Part shown: positions 7,429 through 16,985 of the stretch, one piece after another
Layout of the letters: every line of letters begins with the position of its first letter
Position numbering within the stretch: position 1 is the first letter of the stretch
Position numbers and translations under genes: made by a program
Source: Bacillota bacterium
Lineage (GTDB): Bacteria; Bacillota; Clostridia; Lachnospirales; Lachnospiraceae
Assembly (NCBI GenBank): GCA_023393095.1
Contig: JAEWMT010000142.1
Coordinates: 1-64,000, forward strand
Length of the DNA stretch: 64,000 nt
Direction of reading: 5' to 3'
Notes under the pieces: model-generated
Database searches by the model: none
The model's input: only the letters and a program-made list of their open reading frames with translations
Told to the model about the DNA's origin: nothing

Positions 7429-9756
7429 ATGAGCATTTATGATACTCTAAATCCCGAACAGAAACGCGCGGTATTACATGATAAAGGACCTCTTTTGATC
7501 CTAGCCGGTGCAGGCTCCGGAAAAACAAGAGTTCTGACTCACCGTATCGCATATCTCATTGAGGAAAGGGATGTTAATCCATATAATATTCTGGCAATTA
7601 CCTTTACGAATAAAGCTGCCCGTGAAATGAGGGAAAGGGTGGATAAAATCGTAGGCTATGGCTCGGAGAACATATGGGTCAGCACCTTCCATTCCACCTG
7701 TGTCCGCATTTTAAGAAGATATGCCGACACTATTGGTTATTCCAGAAGCTTTACCATTTATGATTCGGATGATCAGAAGACCCTGATGCGTGAGATTTGT
7801 AAATATTTAAATATCGATACCAAGAAAATAAAAGAAAAAAGTATCCTTTCCGTCATTTCCAAGGCTAAGGATGAACTGATTTCTCCAGAAGAATTTGCAC
7901 AGGGTGTTCATGGAGATTATCAGCAAAGCAGATATGCGCAGGCTTATCTGGAGTATCAGAAACGCCTGAAAGCAAGTAACGCAATGGATTTTGACGATCT
8001 GATTACAAAGACGGTTGAACTATTTCAGACCAATCAGGAGGCTCTGACCTATTATCAGAACCGATTTCGTTATATCATGGTCGATGAATATCAGGATACC
8101 AACACCGCACAGTTTCAATTAATTCATCTATTAGCTTCGGGCTTTAATCTATATGGAGAACGTGAATATAATCTCTGTGTTGTTGGTGATGATGATCAGT
8201 CCATTTACAAATTCAGAGGAGCTAACATTTATAACATTCTTAATTTTGAGAAGGCATTTCCGAATACCTGTGTGATCAAGCTAGAGCAGAATTATCGCTC
8301 AACTAAGAACATATTAAATGTTGCTAATGAAGTAATTAGTAATAATAAAGGCCGGAAGGACAAGTCCTTATGGACGGATAACGAGGACGGTGAAGCGGTC
8401 AGCTTTACCCAGTTTGCAACAGATTTTGAAGAATCCGATGCGATTACCTCAGAAATAAAAAGAGCTGTTGAAAATGGAGATGCAAACTATAATGACTTTG
8501 CAATTCTTTATCGAACCAATGCTCAGTCCCGCCAGTTCGAGGAAAAGTTGGTTCAAAAGAATATCCCTTATAAGCTCATCGGCAGTATTAATTTCTATGC
8601 CCGTAAAGAAATCAAGGATATCCTTGCTTATCTGAAAACGATTGATAACGGACTTGATAATATTGCAGTAAAACGTATCATTAATGTTCCAAGGCGTGGA
8701 ATTGGTCTCACCACAGTTGACCGGGTAAATGACTACGCCATTACAAACGGAATTAGCTTTTATGATGCACTTACCCGTGCTGCCTTTATTCCTGGACTTG
8801 AGCGTACCGCTGGCAAGCTTAATCCGTTTGTTAGCTTAATTGAAGGCTTAAAATCAAGAGTTAACCAGGAAGGCTATCGTCTTCGGGAATTGATTGATGA
8901 TATTCTCGATGCAACCGGATATTTAAAGGAGCTGGAAGAAGAAGGCGGTGAGGAAGCTGAGGATCGCATCGGCAATATCAATGAACTTGTCAACAAGCTG
9001 GTAACCTATGAAGAAAATTGTCTGGAGCAACCTACTCTTAGTGGTTTTCTGGAAGAGGTTGCACTTGTGTCAGATATTGATAATCTGAACGAGGACAATA
9101 ACAGTATTGTATTAATGACCCTTCATAGTGCCAAGGGACTGGAATTTCCATATGTGTATTTGTGTGGCATGGAGGAAGGTGTCTTTCCAGGTTATATGTC
9201 CTTATTTTCCGATAATCCGAATGAAGAAATTGAAGAAGAAAGACGTCTATGCTATGTGGGATTCACCAGAGCGATGAAGAGACTTTCCTTGACTTCAGCA
9301 AAACAGCGTATGATCCACGGTGAAACCCAGAGTAACAAACCCTCGCGCTTCGTTCACGAAATACCCCGATTCCTTCTCAAAATGACTGCTTCCGAGCCTA
9401 AGAAAAAGCAGTATAGCTTTAAGGATGATAACGACTACATGGATAAAGGTAATTCTTATAAGCTTCCCTTTGATGAACGGATTAATTTTGATAAGCCCAA
9501 GTCGGGAATTTATAACCAATCCCAAGCTTCCTATAAACCCTTTATCACTCCTGCTGCCAAACAGTTCGAAGGCAGTCAGATGGGCACGCTGGATTATGAG
9601 GTTGGAGATACGGTAAGACATATCAAATTCGGTATAGGTATCGTAACCAATATCACCAAGGGCGGCAAGGATTATGAGGTCACAGTGGACTTCCCTAATT
9701 TTGGAGTAAAAAAGCTGCTGTCCACCTTTGCTAATTTAATACGTATTAATTCATAA
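7429..9756 (+). CDS. pcrA: ATP-dependent DNA helicase PcrA/UvrD
   Basis: A 775-residue superfamily 1A 3'-5' helicase used in DNA repair and in removing proteins from DNA. Visible motifs: Q-motif (LNPEQKRAV, 7-15), Walker A GAGSGKT (27-33), motif Ia AITFTNKAA, Walker B MVDEYQDTN near 220, motif III GDDDQSIYKFRGA, motif IV QNYRST, motif V MTLHSAKGLEF and motif VI VGFTRAMK. The extreme C-terminus (about 700-770) has the VGDTVRHIKFGIGIV Tudor-like RNA polymerase-binding domain typical of PcrA. The start follows GGAAGGAA. It is the only gene between its promoter and the hairpins at 9763-9848. Confidence 0.97.
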   Translation: MSIYDTLNPEQKRAVLHDKGPLLILAGAGSGKTRVLTHRIAYLIEERDVNPYNILAITFTNKAAREMRERVDKIVGYGSENIWVSTFHSTCVRILRRYADTIGYSRSFTIYDSDDQKTLMREICKYLNIDTKKIKEKSILSVISKAKDELISPEEFAQGVHGDYQQSRYAQAYLEYQKRLKASNAMDFDDLITKTVELFQTNQEALTYYQNRFRYIMVDEYQDTNTAQFQLIHLLASGFNLYGEREYNLCVVGDDDQSIYKFRGANIYNILNFEKAFPNTCVIKLEQNYRSTKNILNVANEVISNNKGRKDKSLWTDNEDGEAVSFTQFATDFEESDAITSEIKRAVENGDANYNDFAILYRTNAQSRQFEEKLVQKNIPYKLIGSINFYARKEIKDILAYLKTIDNGLDNIAVKRIINVPRRGIGLTTVDRVNDYAITNGISFYDALTRAAFIPGLERTAGKLNPFVSLIEGLKSRVNQEGYRLRELIDDILDATGYLKELEEEGGEEAEDRIGNINELVNKLVTYEENCLEQPTLSGFLEEVALVSDIDNLNEDNNSIVLMTLHSAKGLEFPYVYLCGMEEGVFPGYMSLFSDNPNEEIEEERRLCYVGFTRAMKRLSLTSAKQRMIHGETQSNKPSRFVHEIPRFLLKMTASEPKKKQYSFKDDNDYMDKGNSYKLPFDERINFDKPKSGIYNQSQASYKPFITPAAKQFEGSQMGTLDYEVGDTVRHIKFGIGIVTNITKGGKDYEVTVDFPNFGVKKLLSTFANLIRINS

Positions 9757-9762
9757 TATTGG

Positions 9763-9848
9763 TTTAGGTGCCATAAATCATCTATAAGGTAAATTTATGA
9801 ATATGCATACATATTCATTACGTTATAAATCCGATTATGACACCTAAA
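9763..9848 (+). terminator. Nested hairpins after pcrA
   Basis: TTTAGGTG (9763-9770) pairs with CACCTAAA (9841-9848). The enclosed DNA carries a second perfect hairpin, ATGAATATG/CATATTCAT (9797-9818). The outer arms are followed by AT-rich DNA but not by a clean U-run. It is a likely transcript end or 3' structure. Confidence 0.45.
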
Positions 9849-9961
9849 TTAATATTTATATATTATTTGATAAATTCCAAATATTATAGTAAAAAGCAAT
9901 GTATTGTGATATACTATAAATGGCATATTAAGATTATGATGAATGAAGGGAAGTGTTATTC

Positions 9962-10252
9962 ATGAGTAATAAAATTGATGAACTTTTAGATACGATGAGA
10001 TTAGGAGAACTATTACACAGAAAAGATCCTGCAGAAAAAAGACGCCATTGTATTATGTGCGTTCTCACAATCATTGGTGCCGTTGCTGCTGTTGCAGCCA
10101 TCGCTTATGCGGTATACAGATATATGAATCCCGATTATCTTGAGGATTTTGATGATGATTTTGATGATTATGAGGATGACTCAGATGATACAGACGTAAC
10201 AGATGATTCAACCTTGAATGCAGGCTCTGCTGATTCATCAGAAACAGAATAA
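9962..10252 (+). CDS. Small membrane protein with acidic tail, function unknown
   Basis: A 96-residue protein. The N-terminal 30 residues are charged, one transmembrane helix covers about residues 31-52, and the tail after residue 55 is an Asp/Glu-rich stretch (DFDDDFDDYEDDSDD), predicted outside the membrane if the positive-inside rule holds. The ATG at 9962 has AGGGAAG 8 bp upstream; the earlier GTG does not. I do not recognise a characterised family, though similar short TM-plus-acidic proteins are common in Lachnospiraceae. It is a lone gene, followed at once by a large hairpin structure. Confidence 0.75.
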   Translation: MSNKIDELLDTMRLGELLHRKDPAEKRRHCIMCVLTIIGAVAAVAAIAYAVYRYMNPDYLEDFDDDFDDYEDDSDDTDVTDDSTLNAGSADSSETE

Positions 10253-10260
10253 TATAATGT

Positions 10261-10404
10261 AGGCTGTCGCATGATAGCTTTCCGTGACATAAGTGACTCC
10301 GTATAATCCCTATAATACACTGTTTGGAAGAAATATGTGTGGAGGGATCATGCTGAGTCACTTATATCGTATATCCGCCTCATCTGCGATAGCCTCGTTT
10401 TTTT
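10261..10404 (+). other. Extended multi-segment hairpin ending in a T-run
   Basis: Four nested complementary pairs fold this 144-nt stretch. They are AGGCTGTCGCA (10261) with TGCGATAGCCT (10385), ATAAGTGACTC (10289) with GAGTCACTTAT (10355), ATCCCT (10306) with AGGGAT (10343), and ACAC (10317) with GTGT (10337). It ends in CGTTTTTTT. It acts at least as a terminator for the small membrane protein gene. Its length suggests a structured RNA or a small hairpin element. Confidence 0.6.
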
Positions 10405-10819
10405 ACTTTATTGTGCCAATGGATAGACTAAGCTGGTACGTAGCAAATTCGCTGATCTGATCCAATACCTTATTTAATTCCTCATTTTCTGAGGTCTCCA
10501 TTTTCAGGATATAACAGCAATCCGCACTGATTCTATAAGCTTCGGTAATTGTTTCCGTTTTTTCGATTAATTTCAGTATTCTCTGGTGCTCCAATTTTTT
10601 CATATACACCCGAATAAAAGCTGTAATACTAACCCCAATTTTGTCTTTATTGGTTTTGATGGTAAAGCTTTCAATAATTCCTTCTTCAATTAATTTATTG
10701 ACTCGAATACCTACCGCCTGTCCAGTCATATGTATTTTCTCACCGATTTCTTTATAAGTAAGCTTCGAATTTTCCTCTAAGATGCGAATTATCTGATAAT
10801 CCACCTGATCTATATTCAT
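10403..10819 (-). CDS. Lrp/AsnC family transcriptional regulator
   Basis: A 138-residue regulator. The N-terminal helix-turn-helix (residues about 5-55: IDQVDYQIIRILEENSKLTY, then GQAVGIRVNKLIEEGII) is followed by a RAM/ACT-like effector domain (about 65-137) with the beta-strand SITAFIRVYM and YRISADCCYILKM. Lrp/AsnC proteins sense amino acids and control related metabolism; the ligand here is unknown. The ATG follows GAGGGTGGAT. Its 3' end overlaps the T-run of the convergent hairpin, so the two transcripts meet head-on. It is divergent from a metallo-hydrolase gene. Confidence 0.9.
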   Translation of the reverse strand: MNIDQVDYQIIRILEENSKLTYKEIGEKIHMTGQAVGIRVNKLIEEGIIESFTIKTNKDKIGVSITAFIRVYMKKLEHQRILKLIEKTETITEAYRISADCCYILKMETSENEELNKVLDQISEFATYQLSLSIGTIK

Positions 10820-10955
10820 CTATCCACCCTCATTCTTTTCATACTGAAAATAACTTTGCATTTTAATTTCACCACAAAATTGAACCCTTACCTATATCAT
10901 ATTATAATTTATTATGAAAAACAATGCATTTTACATACTATGGAAGGAGTTAATT

Positions 10956-11735
10956 ATGAAATTATTACATGTTAGGCACGCAACTTCGATATTAACCTAT
11001 GCAGGTTACCGGATATTAATTGATCCTGTATTTTCGCAAAAGGAGTCATTTACGCATATCGCAATGACTCCAAACAGAAGAAGAAACCCGATGGTTGATC
11101 TATCCACGGAGCTGGAGGTTCTATTAGATGTAGATATCATTTTATCCACTCACACTCATAACGATCATTTCGATCCGAAGGCAAAAGAACTTCTGGACAA
11201 AGAGCTTCCCCTCGTATGCCAGTGGAAGGATGCAGAGCAGTTTCAATCATTGGGATTTCGCAATCTCAATCCAGTGAAGGACTCGATTCATTATGAGGAT
11301 ATTAGTATTACCAGAGTAGATGCACAACATGGTACCGGAGTTACGTTAAAGGCTATGGGTCTGGCAAGTGGTTATATTCTAAAATCCGATAGCGAACCAA
11401 CGGTATATATCACCGGAGATACTATTTACAATGAATCTGTGAAAGAGAATATCATAAACTATAAGCCTCAGATTCTTATCATGAATGCAGGCTCTCCGAA
11501 ATTCCTAAACAGTAATCCAATTGTAATGAATATCATGGATATTGAAAAGACCCTAAAAGTGAATCCGAATCTTACTTTTGTCATAGTTCATCTGGATACT
11601 TTTAACCATTGTATCGAAACAAGAGAGGATATTCATGAATACTTTACAAGTGATAAACTGAATGAATTAGGTATTAATAGATTTTATATCCCGGAGGATA
11701 ATGAACTGCTGGAAGAAAGCTGTTTTATGAAATAA
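10956..11735 (+). CDS. Metallo-beta-lactamase-fold hydrolase, UlaG-like
   Basis: A 259-residue enzyme of the metallo-beta-lactamase superfamily. The zinc motif THTHNDH is at residues 65-71; a later metal-ligand region is GDTIYNE. The N-terminus LLHVRHATSILTYAGYRILI is typical of the UlaG/YtnP-like branch, which includes lactonases and phosphodiesterases. The substrate cannot be assigned. The start at 10956 is fixed by GGAAGGAG 8 bp upstream; 14 extra upstream codons are open but lack a site. It is divergent from the Lrp-type regulator, which may control it. Confidence 0.85.
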   Translation: MKLLHVRHATSILTYAGYRILIDPVFSQKESFTHIAMTPNRRRNPMVDLSTELEVLLDVDIILSTHTHNDHFDPKAKELLDKELPLVCQWKDAEQFQSLGFRNLNPVKDSIHYEDISITRVDAQHGTGVTLKAMGLASGYILKSDSEPTVYITGDTIYNESVKENIINYKPQILIMNAGSPKFLNSNPIVMNIMDIEKTLKVNPNLTFVIVHLDTFNHCIETREDIHEYFTSDKLNELGINRFYIPEDNELLEESCFMK

Positions 11736-11832
11736 ACAATTGCACTTATAACCAGCCTGTGTCTATTCTTTTGTGTTAACTGTAAATAAAATACATACTT
11801 CTTCCGATAATATAAAGGTGGAGGTGATAGCA

Positions 11833-12444
11833 GTGGAAATAAATAATGAAACATATTTCACTCTGAATAAACCTATTTCAGCTGAATATGAAAATACAGA
11901 TACAATTAATCCAAAGGTTAATGCAAAAACTAAGGAACTTATTGCCCGCGAGTTTAAGGAAAAAATGAAAAATTTACTTGATCCAACTAGTGGAATGTCC
12001 GATGAGGATAAGGCTAAGTACGAACAAAAAATAAATCAGAAGATAAAAAATGGTGAAAAACTTACTAGTACGGAGATGAATTATTTAAGAATTAAAAGTC
12101 CATATGTCTATGCTCTGATATCAAGAGTGCAACTGCAGAGGCAGGCATTAGAAGATAAACTAAAAAACTGCCGTTCAAAGGAAGAAGTTGAAGAAGCTTA
12201 TAATTTTGCTATATCACACATAGCTAAGGATGATCCTGCCAGAGAACCTTTACAGGCTGCTTATGATAATGTAACAAAAGAATTCAAAAAAAGCAGTGAA
12301 TATAAGAATTTGCCGCGAAAGACAGATAATAAGGATAAAAATGAAAAAATAGTAACCGAAAATTCCAAAGCAGAAGAATTCGAAGCCGAGAGCAAAAATC
12401 TTCCGCTCGATGATAGGTATACTGTAGTTGATTTCATGGCTTAA
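11833..12444 (+). CDS. Uncharacterised charged protein
   Basis: A 203-residue hydrophilic protein of no family I recognise. It has no signal peptide or membrane helix. Residues about 30-130 look helical, with a coiled-coil-like stretch (RVQLQRQALEDKLKNC), and the C-terminal 50 residues are Lys/Glu-rich and probably disordered. A GTG start at 11833 is chosen because GGAGGTGAT, an almost perfect ribosome site, lies 6 bp before it; the in-frame upstream codons have none. The gene is followed by a convergent terminator. It may be a surface- or phage-derived accessory protein, but nothing visible proves that. Confidence 0.7.
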   Translation: MEINNETYFTLNKPISAEYENTDTINPKVNAKTKELIAREFKEKMKNLLDPTSGMSDEDKAKYEQKINQKIKNGEKLTSTEMNYLRIKSPYVYALISRVQLQRQALEDKLKNCRSKEEVEEAYNFAISHIAKDDPAREPLQAAYDNVTKEFKKSSEYKNLPRKTDNKDKNEKIVTENSKAEEFEAESKNLPLDDRYTVVDFMA

Positions 12445-12452
12445 TTATAAAC

Positions 12453-12507
12453 AAAAAGGCTGTCGTATTTTAGACTTATATCATATATGCCTAAAAAAAC
12501 GGCAGCC
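12453..12507 (-). terminator. Terminator of the binding-lipoprotein gene
   Basis: GGCTGTCGT (12458-12466) pairs with ACGGCAGCC (12499-12507), extended by TTTTAG/CTAAAA. On the minus strand the stem is followed by TTTTTG. It lies just downstream of the gene at 12518. Confidence 0.7.
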
Positions 12508-12517
12508 TCTTACATAA

Positions 12518-13513
12518 TTACTTTTTAGTCACTTTTTCAGCATACTTCGTTGTAACGATATCTTTATAAGGTACCCGAACAGTTAATTCTCCTGCTTCCT
12601 CAAGAATATCCTGTAGCAGCGTAAGACTGTCTTTCTCGAATACAAGATTGTCTTTCCAGGTACCCTGATCATAATATCTCGTTACAATCTTAACCAAGGT
12701 ATCACTATTTGTCTCTTTAAACTGAGGCTGGATCACCTTAGCGATCTCCTCCGGTGTATGGCTTGATACATAATCCAATCCCTTTTGGATTGCATTGGTA
12801 AAGCTCTGAATAATTTCAGGATTTTTCTCAATATAACTCTTCTTTGCTGAAAATGCCGTATAGGGAACCTTACCACTTTCAACTCCGAGGGATGCTATCA
12901 CCTTACCGGTTCCTTCCTGTTCAAGAGCCGTTGCAGCCGGTTCAAACTCAACCGTGTAATCTCCTTTACCTGAAGCAAATGCCTGGGAGGTAATACCGAA
13001 ATCAATATTTTGAATAATCGTTAAATCAGTCTTTGGGTCTAGTCCATTCTTCTTAAGAATATATTCAAATACCATTTCAGGCATACCACCGGCTCTACCG
13101 CCGATTACCGTCTTACCCTTAATATTCTCCCATGAGAATTCTTCGTTCTTATCTCTGGAAACTAAGAAGTTACCCGCACGTTGAGTCAGCTGTGCAAAAT
13201 TCACTACATAATCCTTCTCACCCTCATTATACACATAGACGGTAGCTTCCGGTCCCATGAAACCGATATCGCAGTTTCCACTGAGCACAGCCGTCATAGT
13301 TTTGTCAGCTCCCAAGCCATTAACAAGCTTAACCTTCAGGCCTTCATCTTTAAAATAGCCCTTTTCAAATGCTACATACATCGGTGCATAAAAAATGGAA
13401 TGTGCAACTTCATTTAACGTGATTTCCTTCAATCCCCCACTGCTCCCACAACCGGTTAGCATTGTTGTAAGAAAGGTTATTACAACCAGTACGCAAATCA
13501 GTTTCTTCTTCAT
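12518..13513 (-). CDS. NitT/TauT-type ABC transporter substrate-binding lipoprotein
   Basis: A 331-residue lipoprotein. The signal peptide ends in the lipobox LTGC with Cys22. The mature part resembles the NMT1/SsuA family (EVAHSIFYAPMYVAFEKGYF, then LSGNCDIGFMGPEATVYVYN), which binds sulfonates, nitrate or pyrimidine/thiamine precursors. Such proteins normally work with a permease and an ATPase. None is encoded beside it, so it must share a transporter encoded elsewhere or be an orphan. A ribosome site CTGGAGG precedes the ATG, and a terminator follows at 12453-12507, so the gene is monocistronic. Confidence 0.88.
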   Translation of the reverse strand: MKKKLICVLVVITFLTTMLTGCGSSGGLKEITLNEVAHSIFYAPMYVAFEKGYFKDEGLKVKLVNGLGADKTMTAVLSGNCDIGFMGPEATVYVYNEGEKDYVVNFAQLTQRAGNFLVSRDKNEEFSWENIKGKTVIGGRAGGMPEMVFEYILKKNGLDPKTDLTIIQNIDFGITSQAFASGKGDYTVEFEPAATALEQEGTGKVIASLGVESGKVPYTAFSAKKSYIEKNPEIIQSFTNAIQKGLDYVSSHTPEEIAKVIQPQFKETNSDTLVKIVTRYYDQGTWKDNLVFEKDSLTLLQDILEEAGELTVRVPYKDIVTTKYAEKVTKK

Positions 13514-13600
13514 AAAGCCTCCAGAAATATTATCACTCGTAATAATATATCTGAGGTTTATTGGAAATGTGCCTATTTTTTTATTTTAATAAAAAATCAG

Positions 13601-13638
13601 TTTGTGCCCCAAAAGGATTTCACCTATTGGGGCACAAA
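13601..13638 (-). terminator. Strong hairpin downstream of htrA
   Basis: TTTGTGCCCCAA (13601-13612) and TTGGGGCACAAA (13627-13638) form a perfect 12-bp stem with a 14-nt loop. On the minus strand it is followed by CTGATTTTTTA. It probably ends the htrA transcript about 120 bp after its stop. Confidence 0.65.
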
Positions 13639-13760
13639 TATATCATCGTATTTTATAAAATTGTATTATTAGATATTTCTATTAATAATATAATAAATCA
13701 ATTTTATGATATAAATCATATAGCAAACTTAAAATATATAATTTGTTGAAGAAGTCTCTT

Positions 13761-15329
13761 TTACTTTTTACCAAGGGTTACTTTTAAGGTTTTTTCTACA
13801 TAGGAGCCATTTTCTTTGGTCTGAATTTTCAGTGAGATTTTCTGGCCTGCCTGCTTGTAGCTTAAGGCATCCACTAAATCATCAATTGTTTCAACTGTTA
13901 CACTGTCAACTCCAGTTATGATATCTCCCTGTACCAGCCCCGCTTTCTCTGCTGGAGATCCCTTAATCACATCGTTAACATAAATACCGATTGGCATATT
14001 AAAGCGATCTGCATAGTCCGCAGTTACATTCTGCGCGGTCGATGCATCGACTCCAAGGAAGCCCTGATTGTTCTTCGTTACTTGCTTACGATTCATCAAT
14101 TCATCAATCATTGGTATTGCCTTTGAGATAGGAATTGCATAGCCCATACCTTCCACTTCTGTGGAAGCGTATTTTATTGAATTAATCCCGATTACCTCGC
14201 CTTTTGAATTAAGCAGAGCACCACCGCTGTTGCCTGGGTTAATTGCTGCATCTGTCTGAAGGAGCTTTGTTTTACTATTTTCAACCTCTCTATTGATTGC
14301 ACTGATATAACCAACTGTTACAGACTGTCCATAACCAAGTGCATTACCAATTGCGATTGCCATATCTCCGATTTTAACGGAATCTGAGCTGCCAAGGGTA
14401 GCTACCTTTATTGTTTCTGCAGTTTTCGCGGATAAATCATTCATATTTACAGATAGTATCGCCAAATCCGAGTTTACATCAGCGCCCTTAATCTCAGCTG
14501 TCGCTTTTTTATTATCAGAAAATACGATTTCTACCGATGATGCGTCTTTTATAACATGGTTATTAGTTACAATTAAAATCTCTGAACCATTCTGTGCTAT
14601 AATAATACCTGAACCGCTGCTCTTTGCTTCCTGAGCTACCTCTCCCCTAAAGAAGTCATAACTCGTAGTAGTTACTTTAGCATTAATTGAAACAATAGAA
14701 GGCATTACTTTCTCTGCAACATCTGAAACATCAGTAGCCACTGTTTCTCCCAACGTTGAAGAAGTCGGTACTATAGTATCGTTACTATTTGCTTCCTTAG
14801 ATGTATTGGCAACCTTAACATCATTATTATCAGTATCCTCTGCCTTACCTACTAGATGACTGATAAAATAAAATCCTTGAAATGCTGCTCCTGCTATAAT
14901 ACCGAAGGCTAATGCTGCTGCTGCAAGCTTAAAAACACCAAATATTTTTCTCTTCTTTTTTGGTTTTTTCTCTTTCGTCATCTGTGGAGTAGGGTAAATC
15001 GGATATGGATTGCTGCTGCCTTGCTGGTTATTCATATGATTGTAATTCTGATAAGTATTATTACCGTTAGCATTATAATCTTGATTCATACTATTTTCGT
15101 TTCCTATGCCCCAATAATTTCCTGCATTAACATTTACATTCGAATATCCTTGTGTATTTTCACTTTGGTTAGCATGGTTAACATTAAAACTATTTTGTTC
15201 CAAGTTATTTTCAGTAGAACTGCTTTGGCTTACAATACTCTGATTCAAGATATTTTCTTCATGATTCATATTTGTATTATCATTGCCCGGAGTATATTCA
15301 CCCTGATTATTATTAAATTCATTACTCAT
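13761..15329 (-). CDS. HtrA/DegP-like membrane-anchored serine protease
   Basis: A 522-residue HtrA-type protease. An unusually Asn/Gln-rich, low-complexity cytoplasmic region (residues 1-115) and a basic KKPKKKRK patch precede a single transmembrane anchor (about 131-157). A trypsin-like domain (about 205-390) follows, with catalytic His258 (TNNHVI), Asp288 (SDLAIL) and Ser368 (GNSGGAL), and one PDZ domain (about 420-515). It acts outside the membrane in protein quality control. The start follows GAAAGGAG. It is a single-gene unit. The long Asn-rich N-terminus is the odd feature; Bacillus homologues have a shorter one. Confidence 0.93.
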   Translation of the reverse strand: MSNEFNNNQGEYTPGNDNTNMNHEENILNQSIVSQSSSTENNLEQNSFNVNHANQSENTQGYSNVNVNAGNYWGIGNENSMNQDYNANGNNTYQNYNHMNNQQGSSNPYPIYPTPQMTKEKKPKKKRKIFGVFKLAAAALAFGIIAGAAFQGFYFISHLVGKAEDTDNNDVKVANTSKEANSNDTIVPTSSTLGETVATDVSDVAEKVMPSIVSINAKVTTTSYDFFRGEVAQEAKSSGSGIIIAQNGSEILIVTNNHVIKDASSVEIVFSDNKKATAEIKGADVNSDLAILSVNMNDLSAKTAETIKVATLGSSDSVKIGDMAIAIGNALGYGQSVTVGYISAINREVENSKTKLLQTDAAINPGNSGGALLNSKGEVIGINSIKYASTEVEGMGYAIPISKAIPMIDELMNRKQVTKNNQGFLGVDASTAQNVTADYADRFNMPIGIYVNDVIKGSPAEKAGLVQGDIITGVDSVTVETIDDLVDALSYKQAGQKISLKIQTKENGSYVEKTLKVTLGKK

Positions 15330-15475
15330 TTAAAACTCTCCTTTCAAAATGTATATCAGATTATTTTATCAGACATGCATCTGTTATTTTCTTTTGATAA
15401 GAATAGTTTACTTTAAAACTATGTTCACTTTGTGATTAGATTTTGAATTAATCGTGAAGAAAACAAGTTATTTTA

Positions 15476-16612
15476 TCATTGAACGGGAATATAACAGCCA
15501 AGTATTTTCATTTCTATTGCTTCTTCTTTGATACAGTGAAGAGCATTTTTAATTGCTGGTTCATCAAGGCTTCCCTCTATATCTACAAAAAATCGGTATG
15601 CAAATGCTTTTCCCGCAATCGGCCTTGATTCAATCTTTGTCATGTTGATATTATTATAGATAAAATGGGACAAGGCATGATATAAGGAACCGCTTTTATG
15701 GGGGAGAACGAAGCAAATACTGGTTCGTACGGCCCCTTTGATGAACATTTTCTTATTCGAGATGATAATAAATCTTGTTGTATTATTAGCTTCGTTGTGA
15801 ATGGCGGTCTGAAGAAGCTTCAGTCCCAGATATCCACCAGCCCTCTCACTGGCAATTGCCGCCTGGGTAACATCATTTTCCTCCAAGATCAGTCTTGCAC
15901 AACCCGCCGTGCTGCCAAATTCAATTTGTTTCATATTTGGATGCTTTTTTAAAAATTCAGAACATTGCAAAAGGCCCTGCCTATGAGAATATACCTTCTT
16001 GATGTCGGACAGCTCGGCTCCTGGAATACCCCAAAGATTATGTTCAATCTTCACTAAATGCTCACCTATGATAAAATTATCATATTCAGCAAGAAGGTCA
16101 AATATATCGGAAATAGTTCCGGTTGAGGAATTTTCTATCGGAAGAACTCCATATTCCGCTTTTCCTTCTTTAATCGCCTGCATCACATCTTTAAAGGTTC
16201 CCATTGATATTCCTGTCACCTTCGTTTTAAAATATTCATGCATGGCCTGTTCGGTATAAGATCCCTTTTCTCCGAAGAATGCCACCTGGGTATCTTCTTG
16301 GATCCTCATTTCATCTATTTCATAAAGTCCGAGACTTTCGAGACTGTCTAACAACATATACTGAAGTCTTCTGCTCATGGACATAATCTGCTTGAATAAA
16401 TCTGCGATAGCCTTTTTATTAAACTCATTATCGGTTAAAGCCTTAAGTTCTTTCAGCTTTTCTTCTTCCCTCTCCGCATCAAAAATCGGCTTCCCGACAC
16501 CCCTTTTATAATCTGCGATATCCACTGCCAATTTCATACGGGCTTCAAACAGTTCCACAATCTTCTGATCAACTTCATCTATTTTTTTTCTACTTTCTAA
16601 TAAATCTATCAT
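15476..16612 (-). CDS. pheA: Bifunctional chorismate mutase / prephenate dehydratase
   Basis: About 378 residues. An AroQ-type chorismate mutase domain (about 1-85: LLESRKKIDEVDQKIVELFE, then RMKLAVDIADYKRG) is fused to a prephenate dehydratase domain (about 105-290: VAFFGEKGSYTEQA, VLPIENSSTGTI, NNTTRFIII) and an ACT domain (about 295-375) containing ESRPIAGKAFAYRFFVD, where phenylalanine binds for feedback inhibition. It converts chorismate to phenylpyruvate. The ATG at 16612 has GGAG 6 bp upstream and is preferred over ATGs at 16624 and 16618. It is a lone gene, divergent from the next one. Confidence 0.95.
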   Translation of the reverse strand: MIDLLESRKKIDEVDQKIVELFEARMKLAVDIADYKRGVGKPIFDAEREEEKLKELKALTDNEFNKKAIADLFKQIMSMSRRLQYMLLDSLESLGLYEIDEMRIQEDTQVAFFGEKGSYTEQAMHEYFKTKVTGISMGTFKDVMQAIKEGKAEYGVLPIENSSTGTISDIFDLLAEYDNFIIGEHLVKIEHNLWGIPGAELSDIKKVYSHRQGLLQCSEFLKKHPNMKQIEFGSTAGCARLILEENDVTQAAIASERAGGYLGLKLLQTAIHNEANNTTRFIIISNKKMFIKGAVRTSICFVLPHKSGSLYHALSHFIYNNINMTKIESRPIAGKAFAYRFFVDIEGSLDEPAIKNALHCIKEEAIEMKILGCYIPVQ

Positions 16613-16985
16613 ATTCATCTCCATCCCACCGCAAAAAAACGATAATAATTACATTCTCTACCAACTTCTTGCCTTATTATACTATCATAAATTGTCGCAT
16701 GCAACTATTACTGAATTTATTAACTGATGGTTTTTTCATCGGTCTGAAAAGTTGATTTTATAAAGCACTATCAACAAAATTCAACTGCTAATTAAAATGA
16801 AGCAAAATATTATCAAATAAATCTGGCAGCACTGGTTTCATTGTAAAAGGGGATGAAGATAGGTTGCTACAGTGATACAGTGAAAATAATTCATAATATC
16901 TATTTATTGCATTGTCTATTATGCCGATATATAATTATAGTTTAATTTTATATTAGGAGTATTCGTAATTTACAAGGAGGTAGTT
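16613..16985. other. Divergent intergenic region pheA / DUF5050-like gene
   Basis: About 370 bp of AT-rich DNA with no gene. It holds the plus-strand promoter at 16907-16935 and must hold the pheA promoter. No T-box-like or other recognised riboswitch is evident upstream of pheA. Confidence 0.5.
16907..16935 (+). promoter_or_regulatory. SigA-type promoter of the DUF5050-like gene
   Basis: TTGCAT (16907-16912), a 17-bp spacer and TATAAT (16930-16935) lie about 50 bp upstream of the start codon. Confidence 0.5.
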
